From contig JAFQEL010000007.1 of assembly GCA_017399065.1 (NCBI GenBank), forward strand, positions 1 to 64,000: a stretch of 64,000 nucleotides of DNA. The letters run 5' to 3'. Source of the stretch: Clostridia bacterium (GTDB lineage Bacteria > Bacillota > Clostridia > Oscillospirales > Acutalibacteraceae). Shown one piece after another: positions 17,621-25,763 of this stretch (within the stretch, counting starts at the first letter, position 1; each line of letters begins with the position of its first letter). The notes beneath the pieces are model-generated. The model was not told the origin of the DNA and searched no databases. It worked only from the letters and a program-made list of their open reading frames with translations. A program made the translations under genes and the position numbers.

Positions 17621-18137
17621 AATAACTGTTGTTCTTGGGGGTTAGCTTTTTGAGCAGAATTATGAGCGGACATATCAACAATCCGCAGACAAAGTTGCTT
17701 ATACCGTGTGTTATGTCAAAGGGTAGACCTGCGGCAATCCATGTCAGCATTCCTTTGAAATTTAATCCGAAAAGCAGAGCCTGGGCAGGAGCGTAAAGGA
17801 TTCCGTAAAGGAAGCCGTGCAGGGCACATACCGCAGAATAAATGAACGGTTTTGCCTTTTCGGGCAGCTTTTTCGGCAGCAGCATTACTGCACCCCACAG
17901 CACAGTCCATATATACAGATACGGTATCCACCAGGTTGCGAAGCCGCCCAGCAGGCCAGTTATGAATACAAAAACATAAAGCGGATACAGTGCTTTTTTA
18001 CGGTAAACAACTGTTATTGCGACGATGAACGTGCCGATAAGATGAATGTTAGGCAGTAAGTCCATCAGTACTTTTGATGCGAACATCATAGCGCCGAACA
18101 TACTGAAAACTGCAATTTCGCGAACGTTCAGCTTCAT
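17619..18137 (-). CDS. ECF transporter S component, candidate cobalamin
   Basis: A 172-residue membrane protein with about five or six hydrophobic segments and the S-component look: a short basic N-terminus (MKLNVREIAVFSMFGAMMFASKVLM), then PNIHLIGTFIVAITVVYRKKAL, and a final helix before a basic tail. S components bind a vitamin in the membrane and share an energising module (EcfA, EcfA', EcfT) encoded elsewhere. Its ATG overlaps the stop of the upstream DUF4430 lipoprotein gene by 4 nt, and both follow a cobalamin riboswitch, so cobalamin or a precursor is the most likely substrate. CbrT-type S components are known for B12; identity with CbrT is inferred from context only. Confidence 0.75.
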   Translation of the reverse strand: MKLNVREIAVFSMFGAMMFASKVLMDLLPNIHLIGTFIVAITVVYRKKALYPLYVFVFITGLLGGFATWWIPYLYIWTVLWGAVMLLPKKLPEKAKPFIYSAVCALHGFLYGILYAPAQALLFGLNFKGMLTWIAAGLPFDITHGISNFVCGLLICPLIILLKKLTPKNNSY

Positions 18138-18559
18138 TTTTCTGCCTTGAATGAGTAGACTTCGCCGGGTTTGATCTCAGTCATATCAACGCCTGTCGGA
18201 GCCATTTCATCGTTGATGTAAAAAGCCCAGTACATACCGTCTTTATCGTAGTCAAGAGTGATGCCGTTTACTGTTTTGACATACAGTCCGTACTGACCTT
18301 CTTCACCTGAAATAAGTCCTTCGTCCTGCAACGCTTCGCCGACGGTTTTCTTATCTGTTGTGACGGTGAAGTCAGTTGTTTTGCCGTCGGCATCGATAAC
18401 GCTGAATTTAAATTCAGAGATTACTGTGTCCGATTCGGAAGCGGAATGTGTTTCGGGAGGAGTTGTACTGTTGCATCCGGATGTGAAAAGTGCTACAGCC
18501 GCAATGAGCACCGCACAAACAGGCACAGACAACATTTTTTTAATCTGAGTCTTTTGCAT
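18134..18559 (-). CDS. DUF4430 lipoprotein, candidate cobalamin binder
   Basis: A 141-residue lipoprotein with lipobox TSGC (Cys29). The mature part, after a Ser/Thr/Glu linker, is a single DUF4430 domain, a fold related to the C-terminal domain of transcobalamin and intrinsic factor: KKTVGEALQDEGLISGEE..., YVKTVNGITLDYDKDGMYWAFYINDEMAPTG, then IKPGEVYSF. The Y-W-F-Y-I-N-D-E/G pattern is the family hallmark. AAGGAGA lies 8 nt before the ATG. It sits between a cobalamin riboswitch and an S-component gene, which together point to capture of corrinoids at the cell surface for import. Direct binding is not shown. Confidence 0.85.
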   Translation of the reverse strand: MQKTQIKKMLSVPVCAVLIAAVALFTSGCNSTTPPETHSASESDTVISEFKFSVIDADGKTTDFTVTTDKKTVGEALQDEGLISGEEGQYGLYVKTVNGITLDYDKDGMYWAFYINDEMAPTGVDMTEIKPGEVYSFKAEK

Positions 18560-18596
18560 AGTTGTGTCTCCTTATAATATTATTTCGTTTTGTCCC

Positions 18597-18797
18597 TGAA
18601 CGGTCAGCACTCGCAACCTTTGTTCGCAGGCAATCGTCATCCGGGTATTTCGACTGCGGTATACGCAAGCTCCGCCTTCTCAAGAAATTCATCTCAATGG
18701 CTTGTCCCCGATTTGCGGCATCGGGCAGGAGCGGCGTTAAATATATACCTCACGGCGACGGGCTCGTGCAGGAGTTTCACCTGCTTCCCCGACAATG
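18597..18797 (-). promoter_or_regulatory. Cobalamin riboswitch
   Basis: On the minus strand the leader contains GGGGAAGCAGGTGAAACTCC, then TGCACGAGCCCGTCGCCGTG. This matches the conserved cobalamin-aptamer core (GGGAA---GGTG-AA-TCC---aCgG-CCCGCC-CTGT). The later GAAGGCGGAG and ATGACGATTGCCTGCG elements also fit. It lies between a promoter at 18806-18834 and the lipoprotein start at 18559. No terminator hairpin with a T-run is obvious before the ribosome binding site, so control of translation is more likely. The exact 3' boundary is approximate. Confidence 0.88.
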
Positions 18798-18805
18798 ACA
18801 AAAGA

Positions 18806-18834
18806 ATTATAACATAGACATATGGATTGGGCAA
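18806..18834 (-). promoter_or_regulatory. Promoter of riboswitch operon
   Basis: On the minus strand TTGCCC (18834-18829), 17 nt, TATAAT (18811-18806). Transcription would begin just ahead of the aptamer. Confidence 0.7.
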
Positions 18835-18850
18835 CTATTGAAAATAATAA

Positions 18851-18886
18851 AAAGCAGCAATCATCCGAGAGGGTGATTGCTGCTTT
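18851..18886 (-). terminator. Terminator of gdhA
   Basis: A 16-bp stem (18851-18866 with 18871-18886, one G-U pair) and a GAGA/TCTC loop; on the minus strand it runs into TTTTTATTATTTT. Confidence 0.88.
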
Positions 18887-18902
18887 GTCAGTTTGTGTTT
18901 AA

Positions 18903-20246
18903 TCAGATGAGGCCCTGTGCCATCATAGCATCAGCAACCTTCTGGAAGCCTGCGATGTTTGCACCTGCAACAAGGTCATAACCGAAGCCGTAAGCCTCAG
19001 CAGCTGCTGCAGAGGAGTCGTGGATGTTCTTCATAATCTGCTTGAGCTTTGCGTCAACCTCTTCAGCTGTCCAGCTGTAGCGCATTGAATTCTGGCTCAT
19101 TTCAAGTGCGGATGTTGCAACGCCGCCTGCGTTTACTGCCTTTGAGGGAGCAACTGCCTTGCAGTTCTCCTTGAGGTACTCGAGAGCATCGTTTGTTGTG
19201 GGCATATTGGCAACCTCGATGTAGTAGGGTACACCGTTTGCAACAAGCTTCTCAGCCTCAGCCATATTGATTTCGTTCTGAGTTGCGCAGGGCATTGCGA
19301 TGTCAACCTTGACACCCCAGGGCTTTTCACCTGCGTGGAACTCAGCACCGAACTTGTCAGCATAATCCTGAACCTTGTCACGACCTGAAGCACGCATTTC
19401 GAGCATATATTCAATCTTTTCGTCGGTTGAGATACCGTCTGCATCGTAAACATAGCCGTCGGGACCGGAGATTGTAACAACCTTACCGCCGAGCTCAGCA
19501 ATCTTCTTTGCGGCACCCCATGCAACGTTACCGAAGCCGGAGAGAGCAACAGTCTTGCCCTTGATGTCTTCGCCGAAGTGCTTGAGCATTTCAACTGCAT
19601 AATATGTTGCGCCGTAGCCTGTAGCCTCGGGACGGATAAGAGAGCCGCCGTAGGAGAGACCCTTACCTGTAAGAACGCCGTTCTCGAATACGCCCTTGAT
19701 GCGCTTGTACTGGCCGTAAAGGTAGCCGATTTCTCTGCCGCCTACGCCGATGTCACCTGCGGGAACGTCAATGTCGGGGCCGATGTGTCTGTAAAGCTCA
19801 GTCATAAATGCCTGGCAGAAACGCATAATCTCTGCATCGCTCTTACCTCTGGGGTCGAAGTCGGAGCCGCCCTTTGCGCCGCCGATGGGAAGACCTGTAA
19901 GGCTGTTCTTGAAGGTCTGCTCGAAGCCGAGGAACTTCATAATACCGCTGTAAACGGAAGGATGGAAGCGAAGGCCGCCCTTGTAAGGACCGATAGCGCC
20001 GTTAAACTGTACACGGTAGCCTGTGTTTACGTTTACCTTGCCGCTGTCGTCAACCCATGTTACACGGAATGTGATCATTCTTTCGGGCTCGACCATTCTT
20101 TCGAGGAGTGAGTACTTCTCATACTCGGGGTGATTATCGATAACGGGCTTGAGGGAAGCAAGAACCTCTGTTACGGTCTGGACAAACTCAGGCTCGTTTG
20201 CGTGCTTTGCAGCAACGTCTGCTATTACTCTGTCTACATAATTCAT
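18903..20246 (-). CDS. gdhA: Glutamate dehydrogenase, NADP-type
   Basis: A 447-residue cytoplasmic enzyme that makes glutamate from 2-oxoglutarate, ammonia and NAD(P)H. The length fits the hexameric small family. ATG 20246 is chosen for GGAGAAA upstream and the usual MNYVDRVI start; the open frame runs 41 codons further. Catalytic marks are GPYKGGLRFHPSV (87-99), Lys125 in PIGGAKGGSDFDPRG, the DVPAGDIGVGGREIG segment (160-173), and the dinucleotide site GFGNVA (237-242). Resemblance to clostridial NADP enzymes is strong. Codon bias is marked, as in abundant proteins. A perfect 22-bp palindrome lies 38 nt upstream of the start and may be its operator. Confidence 0.95.
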   Translation of the reverse strand: MNYVDRVIADVAAKHANEPEFVQTVTEVLASLKPVIDNHPEYEKYSLLERMVEPERMITFRVTWVDDSGKVNVNTGYRVQFNGAIGPYKGGLRFHPSVYSGIMKFLGFEQTFKNSLTGLPIGGAKGGSDFDPRGKSDAEIMRFCQAFMTELYRHIGPDIDVPAGDIGVGGREIGYLYGQYKRIKGVFENGVLTGKGLSYGGSLIRPEATGYGATYYAVEMLKHFGEDIKGKTVALSGFGNVAWGAAKKIAELGGKVVTISGPDGYVYDADGISTDEKIEYMLEMRASGRDKVQDYADKFGAEFHAGEKPWGVKVDIAMPCATQNEINMAEAEKLVANGVPYYIEVANMPTTNDALEYLKENCKAVAPSKAVNAGGVATSALEMSQNSMRYSWTAEEVDAKLKQIMKNIHDSSAAAAEAYGFGYDLVAGANIAGFQKVADAMMAQGLI

Positions 20247-20593
20247 GGTACATTTCTCCATATTATAAGTTTTGTGCGAATATTTATACTTTTGTAAAAG
20301 TATAACACAATGTAAGAAATTATAATGCGGCTTGCAAAAAAATGCAAGATTTTTTTTAAGAAATTTCATTTATATTTCATTTTTGGTGAAAAAGAAAGGT
20401 TTTCACACCTAAAATATGCAGGATGTGTGCAAAATGTGCAAGAAAAATTACAAAGGCAAAAATAATTCTGCAGGATTTCTTGCAAAAGCATAACGATATT
20501 CATTATCGAAAAAAGTCGTTTCCGGCAGATAAAATGTTATTTATTATTATAATTGTGTCTGAATTTGCTCCGGGTCTGATTTAAAACAGGGGG
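20247..20593. promoter_or_regulatory. gdhA/GntR intergenic region with palindrome and TGCAA repeats
   Basis: No gene is visible. Near the gdhA start is the perfect palindrome TTATACTTTT-GT-AAAAGTATAA (20284-20305). Further out, TGCAA or its complement TTGCA recurs at least five times between 20330 and 20490, several times within TGCAAGA or TCTTGCA. These could be operator sites for nitrogen control of gdhA; the known TnrA/GlnR box is not present. Confidence 0.45.
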
Positions 20594-20622
20594 TTGACAA
20601 AAAGAAAACAACTGTGTATAGT
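20594..20622 (+). promoter_or_regulatory. Promoter of GntR-ABC operon
   Basis: TTGACA (20594-20599), 17 nt, TATAGT (20617-20622). It overlaps the presumed GntR operator. Confidence 0.75.
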
Positions 20623-20635
20623 GTATATATACAGT
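20611..20635. promoter_or_regulatory. Candidate GntR (YtrA-type) operator
   Basis: ACTGT, 15 nt, ACAGT, with a nearly symmetric TATA-rich centre, covers the -10 box of the operon promoter. YtrA-type regulators usually repress their own operon through such a site; assignment is inferred from position. Confidence 0.55.
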
Positions 20636-20651
20636 TTGGTAGGTGTTGAAA

Positions 20652-21026
20652 ATGAGGATACTTATTAATTACAAAAGCGGTACGCCGATATATGAACAGA
20701 TATATTCTCAGCTCAAAAATCAGATTATAAGTGGTGCGGCAGATGCAAACGAGGCTCTGCCGTCTATACGCAGCCTTGCAAAGGATCTGGGAATAAGCGT
20801 TATTACGACAAAGCGTGCCTACGATGAGCTTGAGCGTGAGGGCTTTATTTACACCGTTGCAGGTAAGGGCAGTTTTGTTGCGCAGAAGAATATTACACTG
20901 CTCAGAGAAGAAAACCTGCGTAAGATAGAACAGCTTATGCAGCAGATTAATGAGCTTGCGGCTTCCTGCAATCTGAGCAGAGAAGAGGTTACAGAGATGT
21001 ATATGATTATAAGCGAGGAGGAATAA
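20652..21026 (+). CDS. GntR family regulator, YtrA type
   Basis: A 124-residue regulator made of a winged-helix domain (residues 4-70: GTPIYEQIYSQLKNQIISG..., LPSIRSLAKDLGISVITTKRAYDELEREGFIYTVAGKGSFV) and a short helical tail for dimer formation, without a ligand domain, as in the YtrA subfamily. ATG 20652 is 6 nt after AGGTG; a TTG at 20643 is in frame. It heads an operon with an ABC ATPase (4-nt gap) and a permease, the usual YtrA arrangement, often induced by cell-wall stress. The inducer here is unknown. Confidence 0.92.
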   Translation: MRILINYKSGTPIYEQIYSQLKNQIISGAADANEALPSIRSLAKDLGISVITTKRAYDELEREGFIYTVAGKGSFVAQKNITLLREENLRKIEQLMQQINELAASCNLSREEVTEMYMIISEEE

Positions 21027-21029
21027 GAG

Positions 21030-21899
21030 TTGAACGCGATTGAAGTAAAAGACTTGTGTAAGGTTTACAGAGCAAGCAAGGGTGGACGTGAGTTTATGCT
21101 ACGCAATATAAGCTTTGAGCTGCCCGAGGGCTGTATTATGGGGCTCATCGGCGAAAACGGTGCAGGTAAAAGTACGCTGATAAAGCTGATGCTTGATATA
21201 ATTTCACGTGACGGCGGCAGTGTGACTCTGCTCGGCAGAAGTACGGAGGAAGAAAAGCTGCTTGCCAAGGACGAGATAGGCGTTGTTATAGATACACCTG
21301 CTTTTTCGGATTCAATGACGGGTGCACAGCTCAACTCCATTATGAAAAATGTATATTCTTGCTGGGATGAAGAGACGTATTTCAGTTTTCTTGAGCGATT
21401 CGGAATTGAGAAAAATAAACAGTTTAAGCGTCTGTCAATGGGTATGAAAATGAAACTCAACCTTGCTGTTGCACTGTCGCACAACGCAAAGCTGCTTATA
21501 CTCGACGAGCCGACAAACGGACTTGACCCGGTAATACGCAAGGAAATAGTTGAGCTGCTCAATGAATTTTCGAGGGACGGCGGCAACTCCGTGCTGATAT
21601 CCTCGCATATTGTAAGCGACCTTGAGCGAATTTGCGACTACGTTGCGTTTATGAGAGGCGGTCAGCTTATGCTCTGCGAAGAGAAGGACAGGCTGCTTGA
21701 AAAATACTGCTCGGTATGCTGTACAGCAGAGGAGCTTGAAGCTATGCCGGAAGAGGCGGTAAAGAGCAAAAGAGTTACTCCGTACTCGGTAGAAGCTATA
21801 GTTGAACGAAGTGCAGTGCCGGAGGGCTTGCAGGTGAACTCTATCGGAATTGAAGAGCTGTTTGTGATGTATATTAACGAAGAAAAGAAGGAGGCCTGA
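21030..21899 (+). CDS. ABC transporter ATP-binding protein
   Basis: A 289-residue ATPase. The TTG start follows GGAGG by 8-9 nt. Walker A is GENGAGKST (41-49), the signature region reads RLSMGMKMKLNLA (a variant of LSGGQ, common in CcmA/YtrB-type ATPases), and Walker B is LLILDEPTNGLDP. The last 70 residues are a short accessory domain with two Cys (SVCCTAEELE) typical of this subfamily. It works with the permease that starts 4 nt after its stop. Substrate unknown; the GntR-ABC pair points to a stress or antibiotic response. Confidence 0.92.
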   Translation: MNAIEVKDLCKVYRASKGGREFMLRNISFELPEGCIMGLIGENGAGKSTLIKLMLDIISRDGGSVTLLGRSTEEEKLLAKDEIGVVIDTPAFSDSMTGAQLNSIMKNVYSCWDEETYFSFLERFGIEKNKQFKRLSMGMKMKLNLAVALSHNAKLLILDEPTNGLDPVIRKEIVELLNEFSRDGGNSVLISSHIVSDLERICDYVAFMRGGQLMLCEEKDRLLEKYCSVCCTAEELEAMPEEAVKSKRVTPYSVEAIVERSAVPEGLQVNSIGIEELFVMYINEEKKEA

Positions 21900-21903
21900 C
21901 GGT

Positions 21904-24237
21904 ATGAAGGGTACATTGATTAAAGAATTGTATGCTTTAAAATCCAGCCGTATGATTGCACTTATAATTGTGTATGCGGTTGTAATTTTACTCAGTATTC
22001 TGGTATCGACTCCCTGGTTTTCGCTGATTTTGTTTGTGCTCAGCTTTACAGCACCGCTGACCTACGCTTCAAATGATGAGCGGCACGGCTGGAAAAACAT
22101 AGTAAAAGCGTTGCCTGTAAGTACGGCAAAGCGTGTTGCGGCAAGGTACATTATCTGCTGTGCAGAGCTGTTGCTTGCTACGGTGGTTGCGTCGGTACTT
22201 AACATAGTGCCGGGCAATAAATTTTTGGCGAATGCTGTAAACGAAACGGTGATACTGTTTTTTATCGGTGCGTTGGGAATGGCATCGGTACTGCTTGTAA
22301 GCAATATACCTCAGAGGGGCTTAAGAATACCTATGGGTATACTTGCTGTTATAACCTTTTCCGAATGGGTATTTTTACTGTTTATGGATACGGCATATTG
22401 GGTTGTCGGCATCAAAGCAATATTGGCTTTTGAAAAGTGGATGATAGCTGTTGTGTTGCTTGCAGGTGTTGCAGTAATGTTTATATCGTATCTGCTTACG
22501 GTTCATTTCTCAACTCAGAAGCTTGAACGCAAACCGAAGATGAAAAAAAGTATAGCGGCAACGGCAATATGCTTGGGTGTTGCGGCTTGTTTATCGACAG
22601 CTGTGCTAGGTGTAAAGGGCAGGCTTGTGCCCGAGCCGATGATGGATATTGATACTTTTGTAGAGTATAAGGATGAATTCGGCAGTATACTTCTTTACAA
22701 TGTCCGTAAGACTTCCAATCAGCAGAATCTGAGTAAAATAGAGATGAACGAGGCTATCAGAAAGCTTGCGGGCAAAGAGGTTTGCGGTGATGATATTGAG
22801 CAGAGAAGAGCTGTACTTGAACAGGCAGGGTTTAAGGTATGGATTTCGGATGAATTTTTAGCCGGTTATGATGATTTGGAATTCAGCAGTAAATACGGGA
22901 CACTGGCAGGATACAGTTATTCGGACAGCTTCTCGATTTACAGCGACTGCCCTGCAAAGTACGTTGCCGTGACGGATAAAAAAGAGATGGTATTCGATGA
23001 TGATGATTTTGCAAGCGGTATCAGCGAAGCAGAGTTTATAAATCTGCTTGAAGAGAAGGATATGCCCGTAAGAGAGTTTTATGAGGATGCTTATTATTAC
23101 GGCTCGGTATATCGCACGTACACGGTGTATATCGCTTACGAAATCATTGGTACAAACGAGATATTCATAGATAACGTAACCTTTAAAGTTCAGGACGGCA
23201 AGCTTTGCAATTACACTGTTTCTGCTGTGGGAAGCTATGATGACATAGAGTATTTTCCGCCTGACGACGATGATATAAACGAATCGCGTGAATATATGAT
23301 GGAATATGCGAGAGCCTTAAGCGGAAAAACCGTTGCAGGAATAGATATTAATACCTGCAGAGATAAGCTTGAGGAAATTGGTGCTCAACCGATTGAACGC
23401 ACGGTTTTTGAGAACTATGTTCTGGGCGAAAATCACCTGGAAATCAGCTTTAACGAAGCGAGTGCATATCCGGGCAAGGTCAATTTTATAAAAGCCAGCG
23501 GTGAGACGGGTGCGAAGCATTATACAAGTCTTACCGAGGGGGAACTTGCCGCAATAGAGAGAAAATTCAGCGTAGGGATGAGCGATGAAAAGCTGGTTGA
23601 ATTACTCGAAAAAGAAGGCTTTTATCCTGCTTCGATAAATGAAAATATCGACTATGGATATATACCTGAAAAGGTCTACAAATGCTATTCGCTTATGCTT
23701 GAAATTGACAGCTATGATAACTATGATGAACAGTATTATGAAAGCTGTGAAATAAGAGTTGAGCTGTATGACGGTGTAGTTACAAACACTATTGTTTACC
23801 TTGACGGATATACCGAGCTTAACGATACCGAGCAATATACAGAGCTTGAGAAAATGTGGGAATATATGAGTGCCCGTACGCAGTCGGCTAAGCCGCTTGC
23901 TGAGCTTGTTGACGAATTTGAAAAGATGAGCAGTAAAACGCTGATGTCAGTTGAGGCAGATATGGATGACGTGCTGTTTGAAACGTATGAATGGCAGGGT
24001 GAATATTATTTTTCGCTTGCACGTCAGATTCCGACAGGGTACAACGACGAGTTTTATCAGCTGTTTATGGATGTGCGCTATATCTATAACGAGAGCGAAT
24101 ACAAAGGGATTGATGAATCCGAGTGGGGCGACAGCGGCGATGCAAAGTTTTTTGACGGTGTAAGAAAATCGCCTGCATATAATGCCCTCAAAGATGCGCC
24201 GATAGTTGCTGTTGACGTCTATATCAGTGAAACGTAA
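21904..24237 (+). CDS. ABC-2 permease with large extracytoplasmic extension
   Basis: A 777-residue protein. Residues 1-235 form an ABC-2 type permease (about six membrane segments, with NDERHGWKNIVKALPVS between the second and third), the normal partner in GntR-ABC operons and about the family's usual total length. A further segment crosses at about 215-235, and the remaining 540 residues are soluble, acidic and tyrosine-rich. They contain repeated units of about 100-150 residues, each opening with a helix such as IEMNEAIRKLAGKEV, MMEYARALSGKTVAG or MWEYMSARTQSAKPL and closing with a beta strand region. I know no family for this part. It may sense or bind something outside the cell. The frame is open throughout, so this is not a sequencing artefact joined by a frameshift. 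Confidence 0.8.
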   Translation: MKGTLIKELYALKSSRMIALIIVYAVVILLSILVSTPWFSLILFVLSFTAPLTYASNDERHGWKNIVKALPVSTAKRVAARYIICCAELLLATVVASVLNIVPGNKFLANAVNETVILFFIGALGMASVLLVSNIPQRGLRIPMGILAVITFSEWVFLLFMDTAYWVVGIKAILAFEKWMIAVVLLAGVAVMFISYLLTVHFSTQKLERKPKMKKSIAATAICLGVAACLSTAVLGVKGRLVPEPMMDIDTFVEYKDEFGSILLYNVRKTSNQQNLSKIEMNEAIRKLAGKEVCGDDIEQRRAVLEQAGFKVWISDEFLAGYDDLEFSSKYGTLAGYSYSDSFSIYSDCPAKYVAVTDKKEMVFDDDDFASGISEAEFINLLEEKDMPVREFYEDAYYYGSVYRTYTVYIAYEIIGTNEIFIDNVTFKVQDGKLCNYTVSAVGSYDDIEYFPPDDDDINESREYMMEYARALSGKTVAGIDINTCRDKLEEIGAQPIERTVFENYVLGENHLEISFNEASAYPGKVNFIKASGETGAKHYTSLTEGELAAIERKFSVGMSDEKLVELLEKEGFYPASINENIDYGYIPEKVYKCYSLMLEIDSYDNYDEQYYESCEIRVELYDGVVTNTIVYLDGYTELNDTEQYTELEKMWEYMSARTQSAKPLAELVDEFEKMSSKTLMSVEADMDDVLFETYEWQGEYYFSLARQIPTGYNDEFYQLFMDVRYIYNESEYKGIDESEWGDSGDAKFFDGVRKSPAYNALKDAPIVAVDVYISET

Positions 24238-24263
24238 ATAAGTTTTATATGCGGCACGCCGCA

Positions 24264-24293
24264 GTTACTTTTGTCATTCGTTACAAAAGTAAC
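24264..24293. repeat. Dispersed hairpin repeat
   Basis: A perfect 11-bp stem GTTACTTTTGT/ACAAAAGTAAC with loop CATTCGTT. Sequences of this kind recur between genes in Ruminococcus-type genomes; that is from memory. It may also act as a weak terminator for the permease operon. Confidence 0.5.
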
Positions 24294-24538
24294 CAAAAGA
24301 ACTTTTTGGATTATACGCACTCCGCAACGGCTGACGGACGTTGCTCCGCTCGTTTAATCGGAACGCAAAAGTGCATTCCGATTACCGTTACGGCTATTAA
24401 AGCAAAGCAGACTTGAAAGCTTAATTTACTGCCAACGGACACTCGCTCAGCTGTATGGGAGAGGTTTGTATGCCGTCAGCCTGCTCCGTTCAAAGTCACA
24501 GCATAGTTTAATACTACAAAAAATGTAAAATCTACGTT
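24294..24538. other. Intergenic DNA, no gene seen
   Basis: About 245 nt between two hairpin repeats. I see no open frame with a ribosome binding site. Confidence 0.45.
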
Positions 24539-24542
24539 GTAG

Positions 24543-24564
24543 GGGCGACCCTGTGTGGTCGCCC
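24543..24564. repeat. GGGCGACC hairpin repeat
   Basis: GGGCGACC/GGTCGCCC around CTGTGT, preceded by TTGTAG. It resembles the GTAGGGGCG repeat scattered in clostridial genomes. Confidence 0.5.
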
Positions 24565-24582
24565 GATTCATATTAATAAAAA

Positions 24583-24629
24583 TGTCATCCTAAGTAAGGC
24601 GAAGGATTTTTAAAGATTCTTCGCCTGGT
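24583..24629. repeat. TGTCAT...GCGAAG repeat, left copy
   Basis: It begins TGTCATCCTAAG and contains a GGCGAAGGAT/ATTCTTCGCC hairpin (24598-24607 with 24616-24625). An inverted copy lies at 25539-25567, beyond the HEAT-like gene. Confidence 0.6.
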
Positions 24630-24673
24630 GAAATAATATTAAAATTCATAATGAAGAATAAGGACCAAAAATT

Positions 24674-25342
24674 ATGAGAACCAATAACATTGAAGATTTT
24701 TTGAATGACTATTATGACCCGGAGAAACAACATAAAGATATAAAGTTTATAATCGATTCTCTTAAGGAAATACCGGAACTACGTTCATCGCTTCCCGAGC
24801 ACATAATGGATTTAGAAGAGTTAATAAAGCAAAAAAAGATTTATATCAATTCAGAACTCTTTGCTTTGCTTGATAAAACAGATTCGTTATTAGCTCGTGA
24901 TGAAATACTGGATTTGTTGGTGTTTTCTAAAAAGGACAAAGAAAAAGTTGCTGAATTTATCTGCAACGAGTTGATAAAATATGAGCATATTCCTATTAGC
25001 AAGGAAATAGAAAGTTATCTGTGGTTTTTGTGTGATAAATTGTTTTCTCTTAAGGTTAAAAAATTAATTGACAAGTATCACAAAATCGCTCAAATATCGT
25101 CTTTTGGAAAGCAAAGACAATTGTTAATTTTGCTCATTGGTAAAATTGGTGATACCAGTTCCATTCCATTGCTCATTGAGCTAACTGAAGATAAAACGGT
25201 TGATGGTCATGCACTGGATGCACTGTGCAATTTTAATGACCATAGGGTTATCGAAGTAGCCAAAAGATTTGTGGATGATAAACGTACTTGGGTATGCAAA
25301 AAAGCAAAAAAGAAAGTAATGTTGGGCGTTGTTATACTTTAA
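24674..25342 (+). CDS. HEAT-like repeat protein
   Basis: A 222-residue soluble helical protein, AAGGA before the ATG. The last 80 residues have HEAT/PBS-like repeats: LLILLIGKIGDTSSIPLLIELTEDKTVDGHALDALCNFNDHRVIEVAKRF, where a helix, a short G-D turn and a second helix recur with about a 30-residue period. No catalytic motif. It stands alone and is flanked by inverted copies of a dispersed repeat, and its codon use is more AT-rich than the genes on either side, which suggests later arrival. Small HEAT proteins of this type sometimes act as immunity or scaffold proteins; nothing here decides that. Confidence 0.7.
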   Translation: MRTNNIEDFLNDYYDPEKQHKDIKFIIDSLKEIPELRSSLPEHIMDLEELIKQKKIYINSELFALLDKTDSLLARDEILDLLVFSKKDKEKVAEFICNELIKYEHIPISKEIESYLWFLCDKLFSLKVKKLIDKYHKIAQISSFGKQRQLLILLIGKIGDTSSIPLLIELTEDKTVDGHALDALCNFNDHRVIEVAKRFVDDKRTWVCKKAKKKVMLGVVIL

Positions 25343-25538
25343 AAATATAGAGAATATGGAATTGTCAAAAATTGCAATCTGGAAATCCTCTAATGAAATA
25401 AAAGTAAACGAATACCGCTGTTTTGGGATACAATAATAATTCAGAAGTTAAATATATGTTCTGTTATTTTGGATGTTCTTGTAGCCTTCTCTTTACTAGT
25501 ATTCTTTTTGTTTATAAAAAAGTTCAGTTTACGCTTTT

Positions 25539-25567
25539 AAGATTCTTCGCTGTCGCTCAGAATGACA
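25539..25567. repeat. TGTCAT...GCGAAG repeat, right copy (inverted)
   Basis: Read on the minus strand it is TGTCATTCTGAGCGACAGCG followed by AAGAATCTT, the same repeat as at 24583 in opposite orientation. The pair brackets 985 nt that hold the HEAT-like gene. Confidence 0.6.
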
Positions 25568-25620
25568 TTGAATTAAATTTGTGAAATAGTACAGTTTCAT
25601 AAAGTATTATATAAAAACAA

Positions 25621-25650
25621 CAAAAGCTCACCGACTGAGGTGGGCTTTTG
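25621..25650. terminator. Hairpin, probable terminator
   Basis: A 12-bp stem CAAAAGCTCACC/GGTGGGCTTTTG with one G-U pair. The T-run is better on the minus strand, where no gene is near, so its use is uncertain. Confidence 0.45.
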
Positions 25651-25680
25651 CTTGTAGATTGCCGAAATTAAAATTATTAA

Positions 25681-25709
25681 TTGAAATGGATACCTCTTTG
25701 TGATAGAAT
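25681..25709 (+). promoter_or_regulatory. Promoter of glnN
   Basis: TTGAAA (25681-25686), 17 nt, TAGAAT (25704-25709). Confidence 0.6.
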
Positions 25710-25763
25710 TACAGCGTATTTTTGTTATATTCTTTTATTCAAAGAAAGGTACGGTGCTTTCTT

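Larger units (their letters stand above)
25343..25680. other. Intergenic DNA with repeat and hairpin
   Basis: No gene is visible. It contains the inverted copy of the TGTCAT repeat (25539-25567) and a hairpin at 25621-25650. Confidence 0.5.

Noticed and set aside
25621..25650. Terminator of the HEAT-like gene
   Set aside because: It lies almost 280 nt beyond the stop and has the better T-run on the other strand; listed only as a probable hairpin.
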